Origin: Planctomycetota bacterium
GTDB lineage: Bacteria; Planctomycetota; UBA8108; UBA1146; JAJFFE01
Assembly: GCA_020425835.1 (NCBI GenBank)
Contig: JAGQRC010000106.1
Coordinates: forward strand, 1-8,556
Reading direction: 5' to 3'
Length of the DNA stretch: 8,556 nucleotides
Shown here: one piece after another, positions 1 to 6,510 of the stretch
Position numbering within the stretch: position 1 is the first letter of the stretch
Layout of the letters: each line of letters opens with the position of its first letter
The notes under the pieces: generated by a model
What the model saw: the letters and a program-made list of their open reading frames with translations, nothing else
Told to the model about the DNA's origin: nothing
Database searches by the model: none
Program-made: the position numbers and the translations under genes

Positions 1-1431
1 TTCGAACGCGGGGAGTACGACCAGGCGATCCGCCAGGACTATCACCCGCTGTCGGCGTTCAGCTTCGCCTGCGCCAACCACGTTCAACAATCCGTGCTCT
101 CCGCACCGGCCAGTCCGCGTGAGGAGCGCCAGCGACGCGAGCGCGCGGCCTACCTGCTCAGCGTGCTCGCCGGAGTGGTCGGTGTATGGCTGTTGATCGA
201 CGTGTCGCGTCGGCTGTTCCCGAACGTCCCCGCATGGCTCGTCGGCCTGCTCGCTGCCCTGACGCCCTACTTGGTTCGCACCTCGGCGGACATCATGAGC
301 GACGGGATCTTCATTGCGCTCTTCGTACTGGCGATACGACAAGCGGATGTCGCTCTTCGTCGTCGCTCCGAGCATTGGCTCGGGGCCGTGGTCGGGGCGG
401 GGCTCGCCGGCGGGGTCACGGGACTCGCGTATCTCACCCGTCCGGAGGCGCTGGTCCTGATCCCGGCCGTGCTCGTCTACTGGGCTCCGGAGCTGCGTCG
501 TCGGCCTGGGGTGACCGCGGCCCAGGGCGTGTTCTTCCTCCTCGGCGTGGCGTTCCTGGCGTTCCCCTACATCTATGCGCTCTTCCTCGAGTCCGGAGAG
601 TGGTTGATCACTCGAAAGAAGTCGCTCGGGTCGCTGCTCGGTTGGACCGCCTGTGTCTCGATCCCGGGGGGGCCACTGCGAGCCGGAGTCGGTGGGGCGA
701 TCCTGGATGCGCGGGCGCTCACCCGTATCGTCGACCGATGGTTCTTTGCATCGCCCGAGGTGCTCGGTGTCGCCGCGCTCATCGGGGCGATCGCCGTCGT
801 CCGGCGACGCGAGTGGTATCGCGGCCACCTCCTGTTCGTCACGGCGTTGGCCAGTCTCGTGGGCGTGTTTCTCCTGCTGCTCCACTCCAGCCAGGACTAC
901 GGCTACCTCACCAAGCGTCATGTGATCACCCTCGTCACGTTGACGTTGCCGTTCGCCGCGCGAGGTGTGACCGCGTTCTCCTCCATATTGGCGTCTCGAG
1001 TGCCCGCGTCTCAACGACGGCGGGTCTTTCCGTTCGTGCTGGCCGGCGTGCTGGTCGCCATCGGAGTGAAGGCCATCGCGCCGCAGCGCGGGGATCAGCG
1101 AGCGCAACGTAGCGCGGCCGACTACATCCTCGGTCACGGGTCCTCCGAGTTCGTGCTGACACCCCGTGAGAAGATCGCGTACTACTGTGGGAGCGAGCGG
1201 CGACTCTGGCCGGAGAGCGCGGAAGCGATCGTGGCGGAGATACGGTCACGGCCGGAGGGCTGGATCGTGTTCTATCGCGAGAAGTGGCCGGAGATCTCCA
1301 GCGGGCTGGAGGCGGCGATTCGAGTCGGCATCGTCGGAGGGACGCTCGAGCGTGACACCAGCTTCGAGGAGCGAGACCGAGATCCTGCCCGACATCTCGA
1401 TGTCTACCGATGGAGAGCGGCACCACGGTGA
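1..1431 (+). CDS. Membrane glycosyltransferase, GT39/ArnT-like, 5' end missing
   Basis: The frame is open from base 1 to a TGA at 1429-1431 (476 visible residues), so the true start lies left of the window; an internal GTG at 94 is unlikely to be the start. Seen: YHPL at visible residues 14-17, many hydrophobic segments, a TRPEA motif at about 145-149, a YLTKRH segment at about 302-307, and a less hydrophobic C-terminal domain after about residue 360. Known: polyprenyl-phosphate-sugar-using GT39/PMT and ArnT-like enzymes have an early HPL(Y)P-type loop, an (L)TRPE-type motif after a glycine-rich helix, and a YLxxRH motif before the last membrane helices. These enzymes transfer a lipid-linked sugar on the periplasmic face of the inner membrane. 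Inferred: same general role, acceptor unknown. The N-terminal catalytic acidic residues cannot be checked because they are outside the window. The gene overlaps the next one. Confidence 0.8.
   Translation, partial: FERGEYDQAIRQDYHPLSAFSFACANHVQQSVLSAPASPREERQRRERAAYLLSVLAGVVGVWLLIDVSRRLFPNVPAWLVGLLAALTPYLVRTSADIMSDGIFIALFVLAIRQADVALRRRSEHWLGAVVGAGLAGGVTGLAYLTRPEALVLIPAVLVYWAPELRRRPGVTAAQGVFFLLGVAFLAFPYIYALFLESGEWLITRKKSLGSLLGWTACVSIPGGPLRAGVGGAILDARALTRIVDRWFFASPEVLGVAALIGAIAVVRRREWYRGHLLFVTALASLVGVFLLLLHSSQDYGYLTKRHVITLVTLTLPFAARGVTAFSSILASRVPASQRRRVFPFVLAGVLVAIGVKAIAPQRGDQRAQRSAADYILGHGSSEFVLTPREKIAYYCGSERRLWPESAEAIVAEIRSRPEGWIVFYREKWPEISSGLEAAIRVGIVGGTLERDTSFEERDRDPARHLDVYRWRAAPR
1412..1417 (+). 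promoter_or_regulatory. Shine-Dalgarno GGAGAG favouring GTG 1428
   Basis: GGAGAG ends 10 nt before GTG 1428, inside the end of the upstream glycosyltransferase gene. The competing ATG at 1410 has no purine-rich site before it. This supports the shorter form of the TPR-like protein, but does not prove it. Confidence 0.4.
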
Positions 1432-2258
1432 AGGCGCGACCCGAACGACCCCGGATGCCTCTGCGCAAGGTTCGGATGTTCATCATGGCGGGGGGGATCG
1501 TGATCCTGATCGCCTACTGGATCTACGACTACTGGGCCGATCCCGTGCGAGAACTCGAGCTCTCCCGCCAAGCGATGGTCGAGGACTTCGGGGCGGATAC
1601 CGTCGAGCGGCACGTCGACGCTCTGATCGCACTCGGTCGGTACGAGGAGGCGTCCGGTTGGATCGTCGCCTTGGCTTCCCAACCCACGACCGACCCGGAT
1701 CAGGCGCGCAAGCTGGCGACGTTCTTCGCCGATTGGGGGGAACAGCGTTCCGACCTCGGCGTCGAGTTCCGGCTCGAGGTCGCGCTCGCCGCGTACATCA
1801 CGCTCGCGGCATTTCCCTCGCTCGCGAGTCAGCGCGACGAGTGGCGGCCGCGGATCGATGAGTGGACGACGCTCACGATCGAGAAGGACCTCGACGAGGG
1901 AAGGCCGATCCAGGCCTGGGAGCGGCTGGAGCAGACCGCCGCTCGTTGCCCCGAGTCGACGGCCGTCTCCGCGCTGCGTGATCGCGTGGTTCAGGCCGCT
2001 CGGTTCGCACTCCAGGACCGGATCAACACCGCGGTCCACCGGAGACGTTGGGAAGAGGCGTGGGACGCGGCACAGCTGCTCGAGCGACTCGATGAACGGG
2101 ACGCGATCCTTCTCCTGCACCGCTCGACCATTCTCGAGGCGTTGATCGAGTCTCGTCGCGAGCAAGGTGATGTCGACGGCGCACAGCGAGCGGAGGAGCG
2201 CCTGAGAGACGTCCAGCCCGAGGGGCCCGCGTCTCCGCGTGTACCGTCCGGAGGGTGA
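1428..2258 (+). CDS. Single-pass membrane protein with TPR-like helical domain
   Basis: Protein of 276 residues, not assigned to a named family. The N-terminus is basic (several Arg/Lys in the first 16 residues), followed by a hydrophobic helix at about residues 17-36 (MFIMAGGIVILIAYWIYDYW). This predicts a signal anchor with the rest of the protein outside the cytoplasm. The remainder is almost all amphipathic helix. A stretch around residues 55-80 (HVDALIALGRYEEASGW) and later helix pairs look like degenerate tetratricopeptide repeats, a scaffold for protein contacts. I chose GTG at 1428 because GGAGAG lies 10 nt upstream and it overlaps the previous stop as GTGA. The in-frame ATG at 1410 adds six residues and has no Shine-Dalgarno match. 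Translational coupling to the glycosyltransferase suggests a shared envelope function, but the sequence does not show which. Confidence 0.75.
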   Translation: MKARPERPRMPLRKVRMFIMAGGIVILIAYWIYDYWADPVRELELSRQAMVEDFGADTVERHVDALIALGRYEEASGWIVALASQPTTDPDQARKLATFFADWGEQRSDLGVEFRLEVALAAYITLAAFPSLASQRDEWRPRIDEWTTLTIEKDLDEGRPIQAWERLEQTAARCPESTAVSALRDRVVQAARFALQDRINTAVHRRRWEEAWDAAQLLERLDERDAILLLHRSTILEALIESRREQGDVDGAQRAEERLRDVQPEGPASPRVPSGG

Positions 2259-2263
2259 GCCCC

Positions 2264-2291
2264 TTGTCTCGCTCGCGGCCGCCGGTATCCT
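2264..2291 (+). promoter_or_regulatory. Weak sigma70-like promoter candidate
   Basis: TTGTCT (2264-2269) and TATCCT (2286-2291) are 16 nt apart in the 81-nt gap between the TPR-like gene and the small lysine-rich gene. Each box matches 4 of 6 consensus bases. It is the largest same-strand gap in the left half, so a promoter for the three-gene exporter operon is expected here. The match itself is weak. Confidence 0.25.
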
Positions 2292-2328
2292 CCGCAGTTT
2301 CGCTTCGCGTCCCCACGCGACCAGCCCC

Positions 2329-2334
2329 GAGGAG
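2329..2334 (+). promoter_or_regulatory. Shine-Dalgarno GAGGAG for the 103-aa protein
   Basis: A strong GAGGAG lies 5 nt before ATG 2340. It fixes the start of this small gene and argues that it is really translated. Confidence 0.6.
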
Positions 2335-2339
2335 TCGGC

Positions 2340-2651
2340 ATGAGCTACAAGAAGACGGTGTCGGAGGAAGCGCAGAGCTTCCTCGAGAAACTCGGCGACG
2401 ACTTCGATTCGGACTCCGGTGAGCACGGAGGCAAGTCGGACAAGCCCAATCTGAGTCTCTGGCTCGACCGAACCCGTCGATTGTTCGACCATCTCGATGG
2501 AGTGACGAAGGAGTGGGCGCGGGCCGACGTGGAGTCGGTCCGGACCTCGTCCCGGAACGTGGTCTCCTACGGGGATCCGAAGGAGGTCGCGTACAACGCC
2601 TACTACCAGGACGTCCTCGCCGAGCTCAAGAAGCGCCACAAGAAGAAGTAA
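2340..2651 (+). CDS. Small charged protein of unknown function, upstream of ABC exporter
   Basis: Protein of 103 residues, not recognised. It is soluble, with no signal peptide or membrane helix. An acidic, Gly/Ser-rich stretch at residues 24-37 (DFDSDSGEHGGKSDK) separates a short N-terminal helix from a central region rich in W, R and D (LSLWLDRTRRLFDHLDGVTK, 39-58). The C-terminus ends in a lysine-rich tail (ELKKRHKKK). There are no cysteines and no metal-binding motif. The start is supported by GAGGAG 5 nt upstream. Only 6 nt separate its TAA from the ABC ATPase start, so the two are surely co-transcribed. A role as accessory factor of the exporter is inferred from position alone. The tail could bind nucleic acid or acidic lipid, but this is not demonstrated. 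Confidence 0.7.
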   Translation: MSYKKTVSEEAQSFLEKLGDDFDSDSGEHGGKSDKPNLSLWLDRTRRLFDHLDGVTKEWARADVESVRTSSRNVVSYGDPKEVAYNAYYQDVLAELKKRHKKK

Positions 2652-2657
2652 GAGGTC

Positions 2658-3488
2658 GTGAACGACGACACTGGCGATGTCCCGACCGGCCACGCCGAGG
2701 CTCGCGGCTCGGAGGCACCCGCCGTCGTCGCCCGCCGATTGACCAAGCAGTACGACGGTCGCACGGTCGTCGAGCAGCTCGATCTCGTGGTCGAGCCGGG
2801 GACCTTCTTCGGCTTTCTCGGCCCCAACGGGGCGGGCAAGACCACGACCATCCGAATGCTCTGCGGCCTGCTGCGACCGAGCGCCGGGTCCGCAACCGTC
2901 GCGGGAGTGAACGTTTTCGCGGACCCCATCGAGCTCAAACGGAGGATCGGCATCCTCCCGGAGGAGTTCGAGACCTACGCGCGGCTGACCGGAAGGGAGA
3001 TCGTCACCTTCTCCGGACGCATGCACGGGCTTCCGCGTGACGAGGTCGCCCGTCGCCGAGAGGCGCTGTTCGAGGTGCTCGATCTGGAGGCGAGCGACGC
3101 CGGCCGCCCACTGGTCGACTACTCCCAGGGCATGCGAAAGAAGGTCGGGCTCGCCTGTGCGCTGATCCACTCGCCTTCGGTCCTCTTCCTCGACGAGCCG
3201 TTCAACGGCGTGGATGCCGTCGCCACCCGCAACATCCGTAGTGCGCTCGAGTCCCTGACCGAGCGCGGTCTCACGGTCTTCTTCTCGTCCCATGTCATGG
3301 ACGTCGTCGAGCGGCTCTGTGACGAGATCGCGATCATCCATCAGGGCGTGCTGCGAGCGCGCGGGACGTTGGCGGAGTTGCGTCGAGCGGCGGGGAAGCC
3401 CCCGGACACTTCCCTCGAGGATCTCTTCGTCGAGATCGTGGGTGGCGAACTCCGGTCGGGCGAGGGCCTCGACTGGTTCGGCGGGTGA
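2658..3488 (+). CDS. ABC exporter ATP-binding subunit
   Basis: This 276-residue ATPase subunit couples ATP hydrolysis to export through the downstream permease, on the cytoplasmic face of the membrane. Motifs seen in order: Walker A GPNGAGKT (55-62), ABC signature YSQGMRKKV (155-163), Walker B VLFLDE (175-180) followed by the D-loop, and switch histidine in SSHVMD (H212). The Q-loop glutamine is not obvious: the usual place reads ILPEEFE (99-105), with Glu where Gln is expected. That variant occurs in ABC-2-type exporter ATPases. GTG 2658 is the only possible start ahead of the conserved domain, because the in-frame TAA of the previous gene is two codons upstream. The purine-rich AGAGG at 2651-2655 sits unusually close to it. 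The C-terminal 40 residues after the H-loop follow the EcsA/YtrB-type pattern. Substrate unknown. Confidence 0.93.
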   Translation: MNDDTGDVPTGHAEARGSEAPAVVARRLTKQYDGRTVVEQLDLVVEPGTFFGFLGPNGAGKTTTIRMLCGLLRPSAGSATVAGVNVFADPIELKRRIGILPEEFETYARLTGREIVTFSGRMHGLPRDEVARRREALFEVLDLEASDAGRPLVDYSQGMRKKVGLACALIHSPSVLFLDEPFNGVDAVATRNIRSALESLTERGLTVFFSSHVMDVVERLCDEIAIIHQGVLRARGTLAELRRAAGKPPDTSLEDLFVEIVGGELRSGEGLDWFGG

Positions 3489-5113
3489 TGATGCCCTCAC
3501 TGTTCTGGACTCACGTCAGCAGTGTCGTGCTCGTGGGTTGGCGGATCGCCCTCCGAAGTCTCACGCGCATCGGGCGCGTTGCCATGGTCATCTCGCTGGC
3601 GATGACGTTGACTCTCGCCGGGTTCCTCTTCTTCGCGGTCCGCGGGGGCATTGGAGACTCGGCGGTGCCGGATGGCGCACTACGGGTCGTCTTGCTGTTC
3701 GTGTTCGGAATGGGGTGTCTGCTTCCTCTGCTCTCCTTCCACCGTGGCGGAGTCACCGACCCGAGCGCGCTGTTCCGCTATCCCGTGCATCCCATCTCGG
3801 TCTTCGTCGGCATGGTTCTCGCCCGGCTTCTCTCCCTCGGCTCCCTGTTCCCGCTCGCCATCGGTTCGGCCATCGCGGTCGAGTTCGCCGGAGACCGAGC
3901 CCTGCTCTGGCTTCCCGTCCTCGGCATCTATTCCGCGCTGCATCTCGGGGTCCTCGTGATCACTCAGGCGGGGCTTCTCGCGTTCCACACGCTGCTCGCC
4001 AGTCGACGCGTTCGCGACATCCTGAACGTCTCCGGCGCGCTCCTCGGAGTGGGGATCTACCTCGGAATGACGGCACTCCGACGCGATGCGACCGGTACGG
4101 ATCTCGGCGTCTGGAGTGCAACGATTCCGGAGACGATCTGGAAGCTCCTCCCGTCGACCTGGGCCGCGGACGCGATCGTCGTCGTCACCGGCGGAGCCGC
4201 TGTCTCGTGGACCAGCGGCGCGGGAGTCGTGGGACTCCTCCTGATCGTCATGCTGGGCTCGATCATCGGCGGCCGGGCGAGCCAGCGCGCGTTCTGGGCA
4301 GAGATCCAGTCGGAGGGCCCCGCGCGCGAGCGATCGATGGCGCACGAGCCTTTCTCCGGCCTGGCGTGGTTGCCCGTTCCGGGCCTGATCCGCTGCATGG
4401 TGCTCCGGGAGCTCACGCACCTTCGACGGGACCCGGTGCTGAAGAGCCTCCTCATTCGACAGCTGGGATTCGTGGTGATCCCGATCCTGCTGCCGTTTCT
4501 CAACCGGCAGGTGCCGACGGGGAGCGAGATCGTCTACGTGATCGGGTTCTTCGTCCTGATCGGCGGGGGCGAATTGCTGCTCAACCTGCTCGCGATCGAA
4601 GGGCGAGGACTCTCGCACCTGCGTTCGCACCCGATCCGAATGCGGGATGCGCTCTTGGCCAAGAACCTCGCCTACGGTGCCTGCCTACTCCCGATCAACC
4701 TCGGGGCCATGCTGCTCGTCGATGGCCTGCTCGGTTTCCCGATCGCCCCGGTCCTCGTCGCCTGGGTCGGCGTCGGGAATCTCGCGGTGGCGACCGCGAT
4801 CGGCAACCTCGGCTCGATCTACTTCCCGATTCCGCTACCGAGCGCGACCAAGCGGGCGATCCAGAGCACCGGCCGTGAGGGGAGCCGTGGACGACTGACG
4901 GGGCGCTTCGCCTTCCTGGGATTCATCCTCCTGGCGACGTCGCCGGTCCTGGTCCTCGCCATCGTGACGGAAAGGGTGGACGTGTTCGGACGACTGGTCT
5001 GCCTGAGCGGAATCACCATCTACTCTGCGCTCGTGTACCTTCTCACCCTCTCGTTCGTCGATCGCGTGTTCGAGCACCGTGCCGAAGCGATCGGCAGGTC
5101 GATCGGGGGTTGA
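3485..5113 (+). CDS. ABC exporter permease, large polytopic type
   Basis: Integral membrane protein of 542 residues with about 10-12 hydrophobic segments (roughly 33-55, 66-86, 104-168 as several, 183-197, 246-264, 325-340, 348-372, 395-440 as two, 474-495 and 503-525). A soluble loop lies at about 265-320. It probably forms the membrane channel for the ATPase just upstream. The segment around 373-393 (GRGLSHLRSHPIRMRDALLA) recalls the hydrophilic hinge of putative ABC exporters of the ABC_tran_2 type, where an S/HP(I/V) motif precedes an AK helix. A similar motif appears at about 97-106 (FRYPVHPISV). This suggests an internally duplicated architecture of two halves. Three consecutive starts (GTG 3485, ATG 3488, ATG 3491) overlap or abut the upstream stop and cannot be separated. 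Coordinates use the first. Translational coupling with the ATPase is clear. Substrate unknown. Confidence 0.85.
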   Translation: MMMPSLFWTHVSSVVLVGWRIALRSLTRIGRVAMVISLAMTLTLAGFLFFAVRGGIGDSAVPDGALRVVLLFVFGMGCLLPLLSFHRGGVTDPSALFRYPVHPISVFVGMVLARLLSLGSLFPLAIGSAIAVEFAGDRALLWLPVLGIYSALHLGVLVITQAGLLAFHTLLASRRVRDILNVSGALLGVGIYLGMTALRRDATGTDLGVWSATIPETIWKLLPSTWAADAIVVVTGGAAVSWTSGAGVVGLLLIVMLGSIIGGRASQRAFWAEIQSEGPARERSMAHEPFSGLAWLPVPGLIRCMVLRELTHLRRDPVLKSLLIRQLGFVVIPILLPFLNRQVPTGSEIVYVIGFFVLIGGGELLLNLLAIEGRGLSHLRSHPIRMRDALLAKNLAYGACLLPINLGAMLLVDGLLGFPIAPVLVAWVGVGNLAVATAIGNLGSIYFPIPLPSATKRAIQSTGREGSRGRLTGRFAFLGFILLATSPVLVLAIVTERVDVFGRLVCLSGITIYSALVYLLTLSFVDRVFEHRAEAIGRSIGG

Positions 5114-5118
5114 AGGCG

Positions 5119-5523
5119 TCAGGCGGTCGCGTCGGGTCGGAGATGCGCGACGATCGTATCGTGCAGCAGGTCGAGGTCGATGGGTTTCGAGATGTAGTCA
5201 TCCATGCCGACCTCGGTGCACCGCGCGCGTACACCCCTCACCACGTTGGCGGTCAGCGCGATGATGGGTCGCGGTCTTCGCCCCAGCTCCCGCTCGATCG
5301 CACGGATACGTCGGGTCGTCTCGAAACCATCCATGTCCGGCATCTGACAGTCCATCAGACTGATGTCGTACTCCGTCGCTCGAACACGGTCGATCGCTTC
5401 CGCGCCGCTCGGTGCGACGACGGCGACGAACCCGAAGTCCTCGAGTGCCTCGGCCGTGACCAGCTGGTTGATGGCATTGTCCTCCACGACCAGGATGCGC
5501 GGAGTTCCGTCCTCTGAGGCCAT
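5119..5523 (-). CDS. Stand-alone receiver-domain response regulator
   Basis: The protein has 134 residues and consists of one CheY-like receiver domain with no output domain. All phosphotransfer residues are present: acidic pair E14-D15 (VVEDN), phosphoacceptor D58 (LMDCQMPDMDG), switch threonine T91 (ALTAN) and lysine K113 (SKPID). The VEDNxxNQ and MDxQMPxMDG wording is typical of receivers fused to hybrid histidine kinases. This suggests a split hybrid kinase or a phosphorelay intermediate of the Spo0F/DivK kind. I chose ATG 5523 because GAGGA lies 3 nt upstream; ATG 5562 would add 13 residues without a ribosome site. It is divergent from the DsrE2-TusA-kinase operon, so that kinase is the likely phosphodonor (inferred). 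It converges on the ABC permease with only 5 nt between stops. The output partner is unknown. Confidence 0.9.
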   Translation of the reverse strand: MASEDGTPRILVVEDNAINQLVTAEALEDFGFVAVVAPSGAEAIDRVRATEYDISLMDCQMPDMDGFETTRRIRAIERELGRRPRPIIALTANVVRGVRARCTEVGMDDYISKPIDLDLLHDTIVAHLRPDATA

Positions 5524-5692
5524 GCTTCCTCGGTCCTTCGGTGGGCCTGATCTCGGTTTCATCGGATCGATGGCGGGCCGAGTGGACTGTTTCTCCCCCC
5601 GAGCCGCTCAGCGTCCTCGACGGGCCGCGAGGTGATCGCTCAAGGCACGTTCGACGAGTTGTCGATATCGCTGCGGGTAGAAGTGGGATGAC
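5524..5692. promoter_or_regulatory. Divergent regulatory region between receiver gene and DsrE2 operon
   Basis: This 169-nt gap must hold the promoters of both divergent units. I find no convincing -35/-10 pair on either strand. It contains a perfect 8-bp palindrome CGATATCG (5663-5670), which partly overlaps a TCGAC-GAGTT-GTCGA inverted repeat (5651-5665), some 22 nt before the DsrE2 start. Either could be an operator, but both are short enough to arise by chance. A run of six C (5595-5600) reads as GGGGGGAG on the minus strand, with no start codon at a suitable distance. Confidence 0.4.
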
Positions 5693-6238
5693 ATGAACCC
5701 CGAGGTTCTCGGAACTTGCTCGAGCGGTTGCAGCTCGGTCGTTCGCGAAGACGCGAGGAAGACGCATGCTCTGACCGCGGTGGTCTTCAGCGGGGAACTC
5801 GACCGGGTCATGGCCGCGCTGAACATCGCCACCGCAACGGCGGCCACCGGGGCGAAGGTTGCACTGTTCTTCACCTTCTGGGGCACCTCCGCGCTGATCG
5901 ACCCGAACCGATCCGTCCGAGGAAAGAGCCTCGTCGAGCGCTGTTTCGGCCGGCTGCTTCCGCGGGGCGCCCGAAGTCTGAAGTTGTCGCGACTCCACCT
6001 CGCGGGCATCGGGCGGTCGCTGCTCCTGAGGGAGATGCGTCGCAAGGGAGTCGCGGACCTCGAGGCTCTCCTATCGGCTGCGGGGGATCTCGGTGTCGAG
6101 ATCGTCGTCTGCGAGATGTCGATGTCCATCATGGGCATCGCGCCCGCGGAGCTGGTCGATTATCCCGGGCTTCGGGTTGCCGGGGCGTGCTCCTATGCCG
6201 AACTCGCCGCTCGGTCCGAGAGCACTCTTTTCATCTGA
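5693..6238 (+). CDS. DsrE2-family (DsrE/F/DrsH-like) sulfur-carrier protein
   Basis: The 181-residue protein matches the DsrE2 pattern throughout. VVFSGELDR (30-38) is followed by an Ala-rich helix, FFTFWG (59-64), LLPRGARSLKLSRLHLAGIG (88-107) and the signature VVCEMSMSIMGI (138-149) with conserved Cys C140. It ends LFI, as family members often do. Known: DsrE2 proteins are encoded beside TusA in sulfur-oxidising and other bacteria and are thought to carry persulfide on that cysteine. Inferred: it exchanges sulfane sulfur with the TusA-like protein encoded 11 nt downstream. An N-terminal extension of about 25 residues carries two further cysteines, C9 and C13 (GTCSSGCSS). The central helix is hydrophobic, so membrane association is possible. 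ATG 5693 is the only start ahead of the conserved domain, with just a weak GGGAT site upstream. First gene of a three-gene operon with a histidine kinase. Confidence 0.88.
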   Translation: MNPEVLGTCSSGCSSVVREDARKTHALTAVVFSGELDRVMAALNIATATAATGAKVALFFTFWGTSALIDPNRSVRGKSLVERCFGRLLPRGARSLKLSRLHLAGIGRSLLLREMRRKGVADLEALLSAAGDLGVEIVVCEMSMSIMGIAPAELVDYPGLRVAGACSYAELAARSESTLFI

Positions 6239-6242
6239 AGGG
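6238..6242 (+). promoter_or_regulatory. Shine-Dalgarno AAGGG selecting TTG start of TusA-like gene
   Basis: AAGGG begins on the last base of the DsrE2 stop codon and ends 7 nt before TTG 6250, an ideal spacing. The alternative GTG at 6265 has no comparable site. This favours the TTG start. Confidence 0.5.
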
Positions 6243-6249
6243 TCGTGTC

Positions 6250-6510
6250 TTGGATCACCGATGCGTGGATGCCCGATCGTTGCGCTGTCCTCTGCCGGTC
6301 ATCGAGGTGGCGAAGGCGGCCCGCGAGCTCGGCCCCGGATCGATCATGACCGTCGTCGCCACGGACCCCGCCTTCACCATGGACATCGAAGCGTGGTGTC
6401 GACGGACGGGGAACACGCTGGTCGAGGTGGAGCGAAGCGGGGACGAAGTGGTGGCGACGATCCGGATGGAAGCGCGCGCGGCGGAGGGGGAGGGGCCGAG
6501 CCATGTCTGA
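6250..6510 (+). CDS. TusA-family sulfurtransferase (SirA-like)
   Basis: Protein of 86 residues with the TusA fold signature DARSLRCPLPVIEVAKA (7-23). Catalytic Cys C13 lies in the CPxP motif, and a second conserved-position Cys C50 lies in DIEAWCRRTG (45-54). Known: TusA proteins accept a persulfide on the CPxP cysteine and hand it on, for tRNA thiolation, molybdenum cofactor synthesis or dissimilatory sulfur metabolism. The reading frame is easy to miss because it is open far upstream, through the DsrE2 gene in another frame. I chose TTG 6250 because AAGGG sits 7 nt before it. GTG 6265 would give a protein starting directly at MDARSLRCP and is a fair alternative. It is 11 nt after DsrE2 and overlaps the kinase by 8 nt, so all three are translationally linked. 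A private sulfur relay feeding the kinase seems likelier here than tRNA thiolation (inference). Confidence 0.88.
   Translation: MDHRCVDARSLRCPLPVIEVAKAARELGPGSIMTVVATDPAFTMDIEAWCRRTGNTLVEVERSGDEVVATIRMEARAAEGEGPSHV
6491..6495 (+). promoter_or_regulatory. Shine-Dalgarno AGGGG for the histidine kinase
   Basis: AGGGG, part of a longer purine run from 6483, ends 7 nt before ATG 6503 and lies inside the TusA-like coding region. It fixes the kinase start and the 8-nt overlap. Confidence 0.5.

Noticed and set aside
1404..3500. Long open frame on the minus strand (698 codons) antisense to the TPR-like, small and ABC ATPase genes
   Set aside because: It is opposite three well-supported genes. Its translation is rich in Arg, Gly, Asp and Glu with no domain, and it has no ribosome site. 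High G/C third positions on the plus strand remove stops from this antisense frame.
3680..4630. Minus-strand frame antisense to the permease
   Set aside because: The translation is almost entirely charged residues, which is the antisense image of hydrophobic codons. No motif is present.
3292..4878. Plus-strand open frame overlapping ATPase and permease
   Set aside because: The translation is Arg/Ser/Pro-rich and of low complexity. The permease frame in the same stretch gives a clear multi-helix membrane protein.
5110..5517. Plus-strand frame opposite the receiver gene
   Set aside because: The minus-strand frame has all receiver-domain catalytic residues, so this is its shadow.
5608..5694. 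28-codon minus-strand ORF (MSSHFYPQRYRQLVERALSD...) in the divergent region
   Set aside because: The peptide looks protein-like and could be a small protein or a gene remnant. However, it has no convincing ribosome site, its start overlaps the DsrE2 ATG, and its codon bias is mixed.
5716..6249. Upstream extension of the TusA-like frame through the DsrE2 gene
   Set aside because: Only the part from about 6250 codes for the TusA fold. The upstream part is Arg/Gly-rich shadow of DsrE2.
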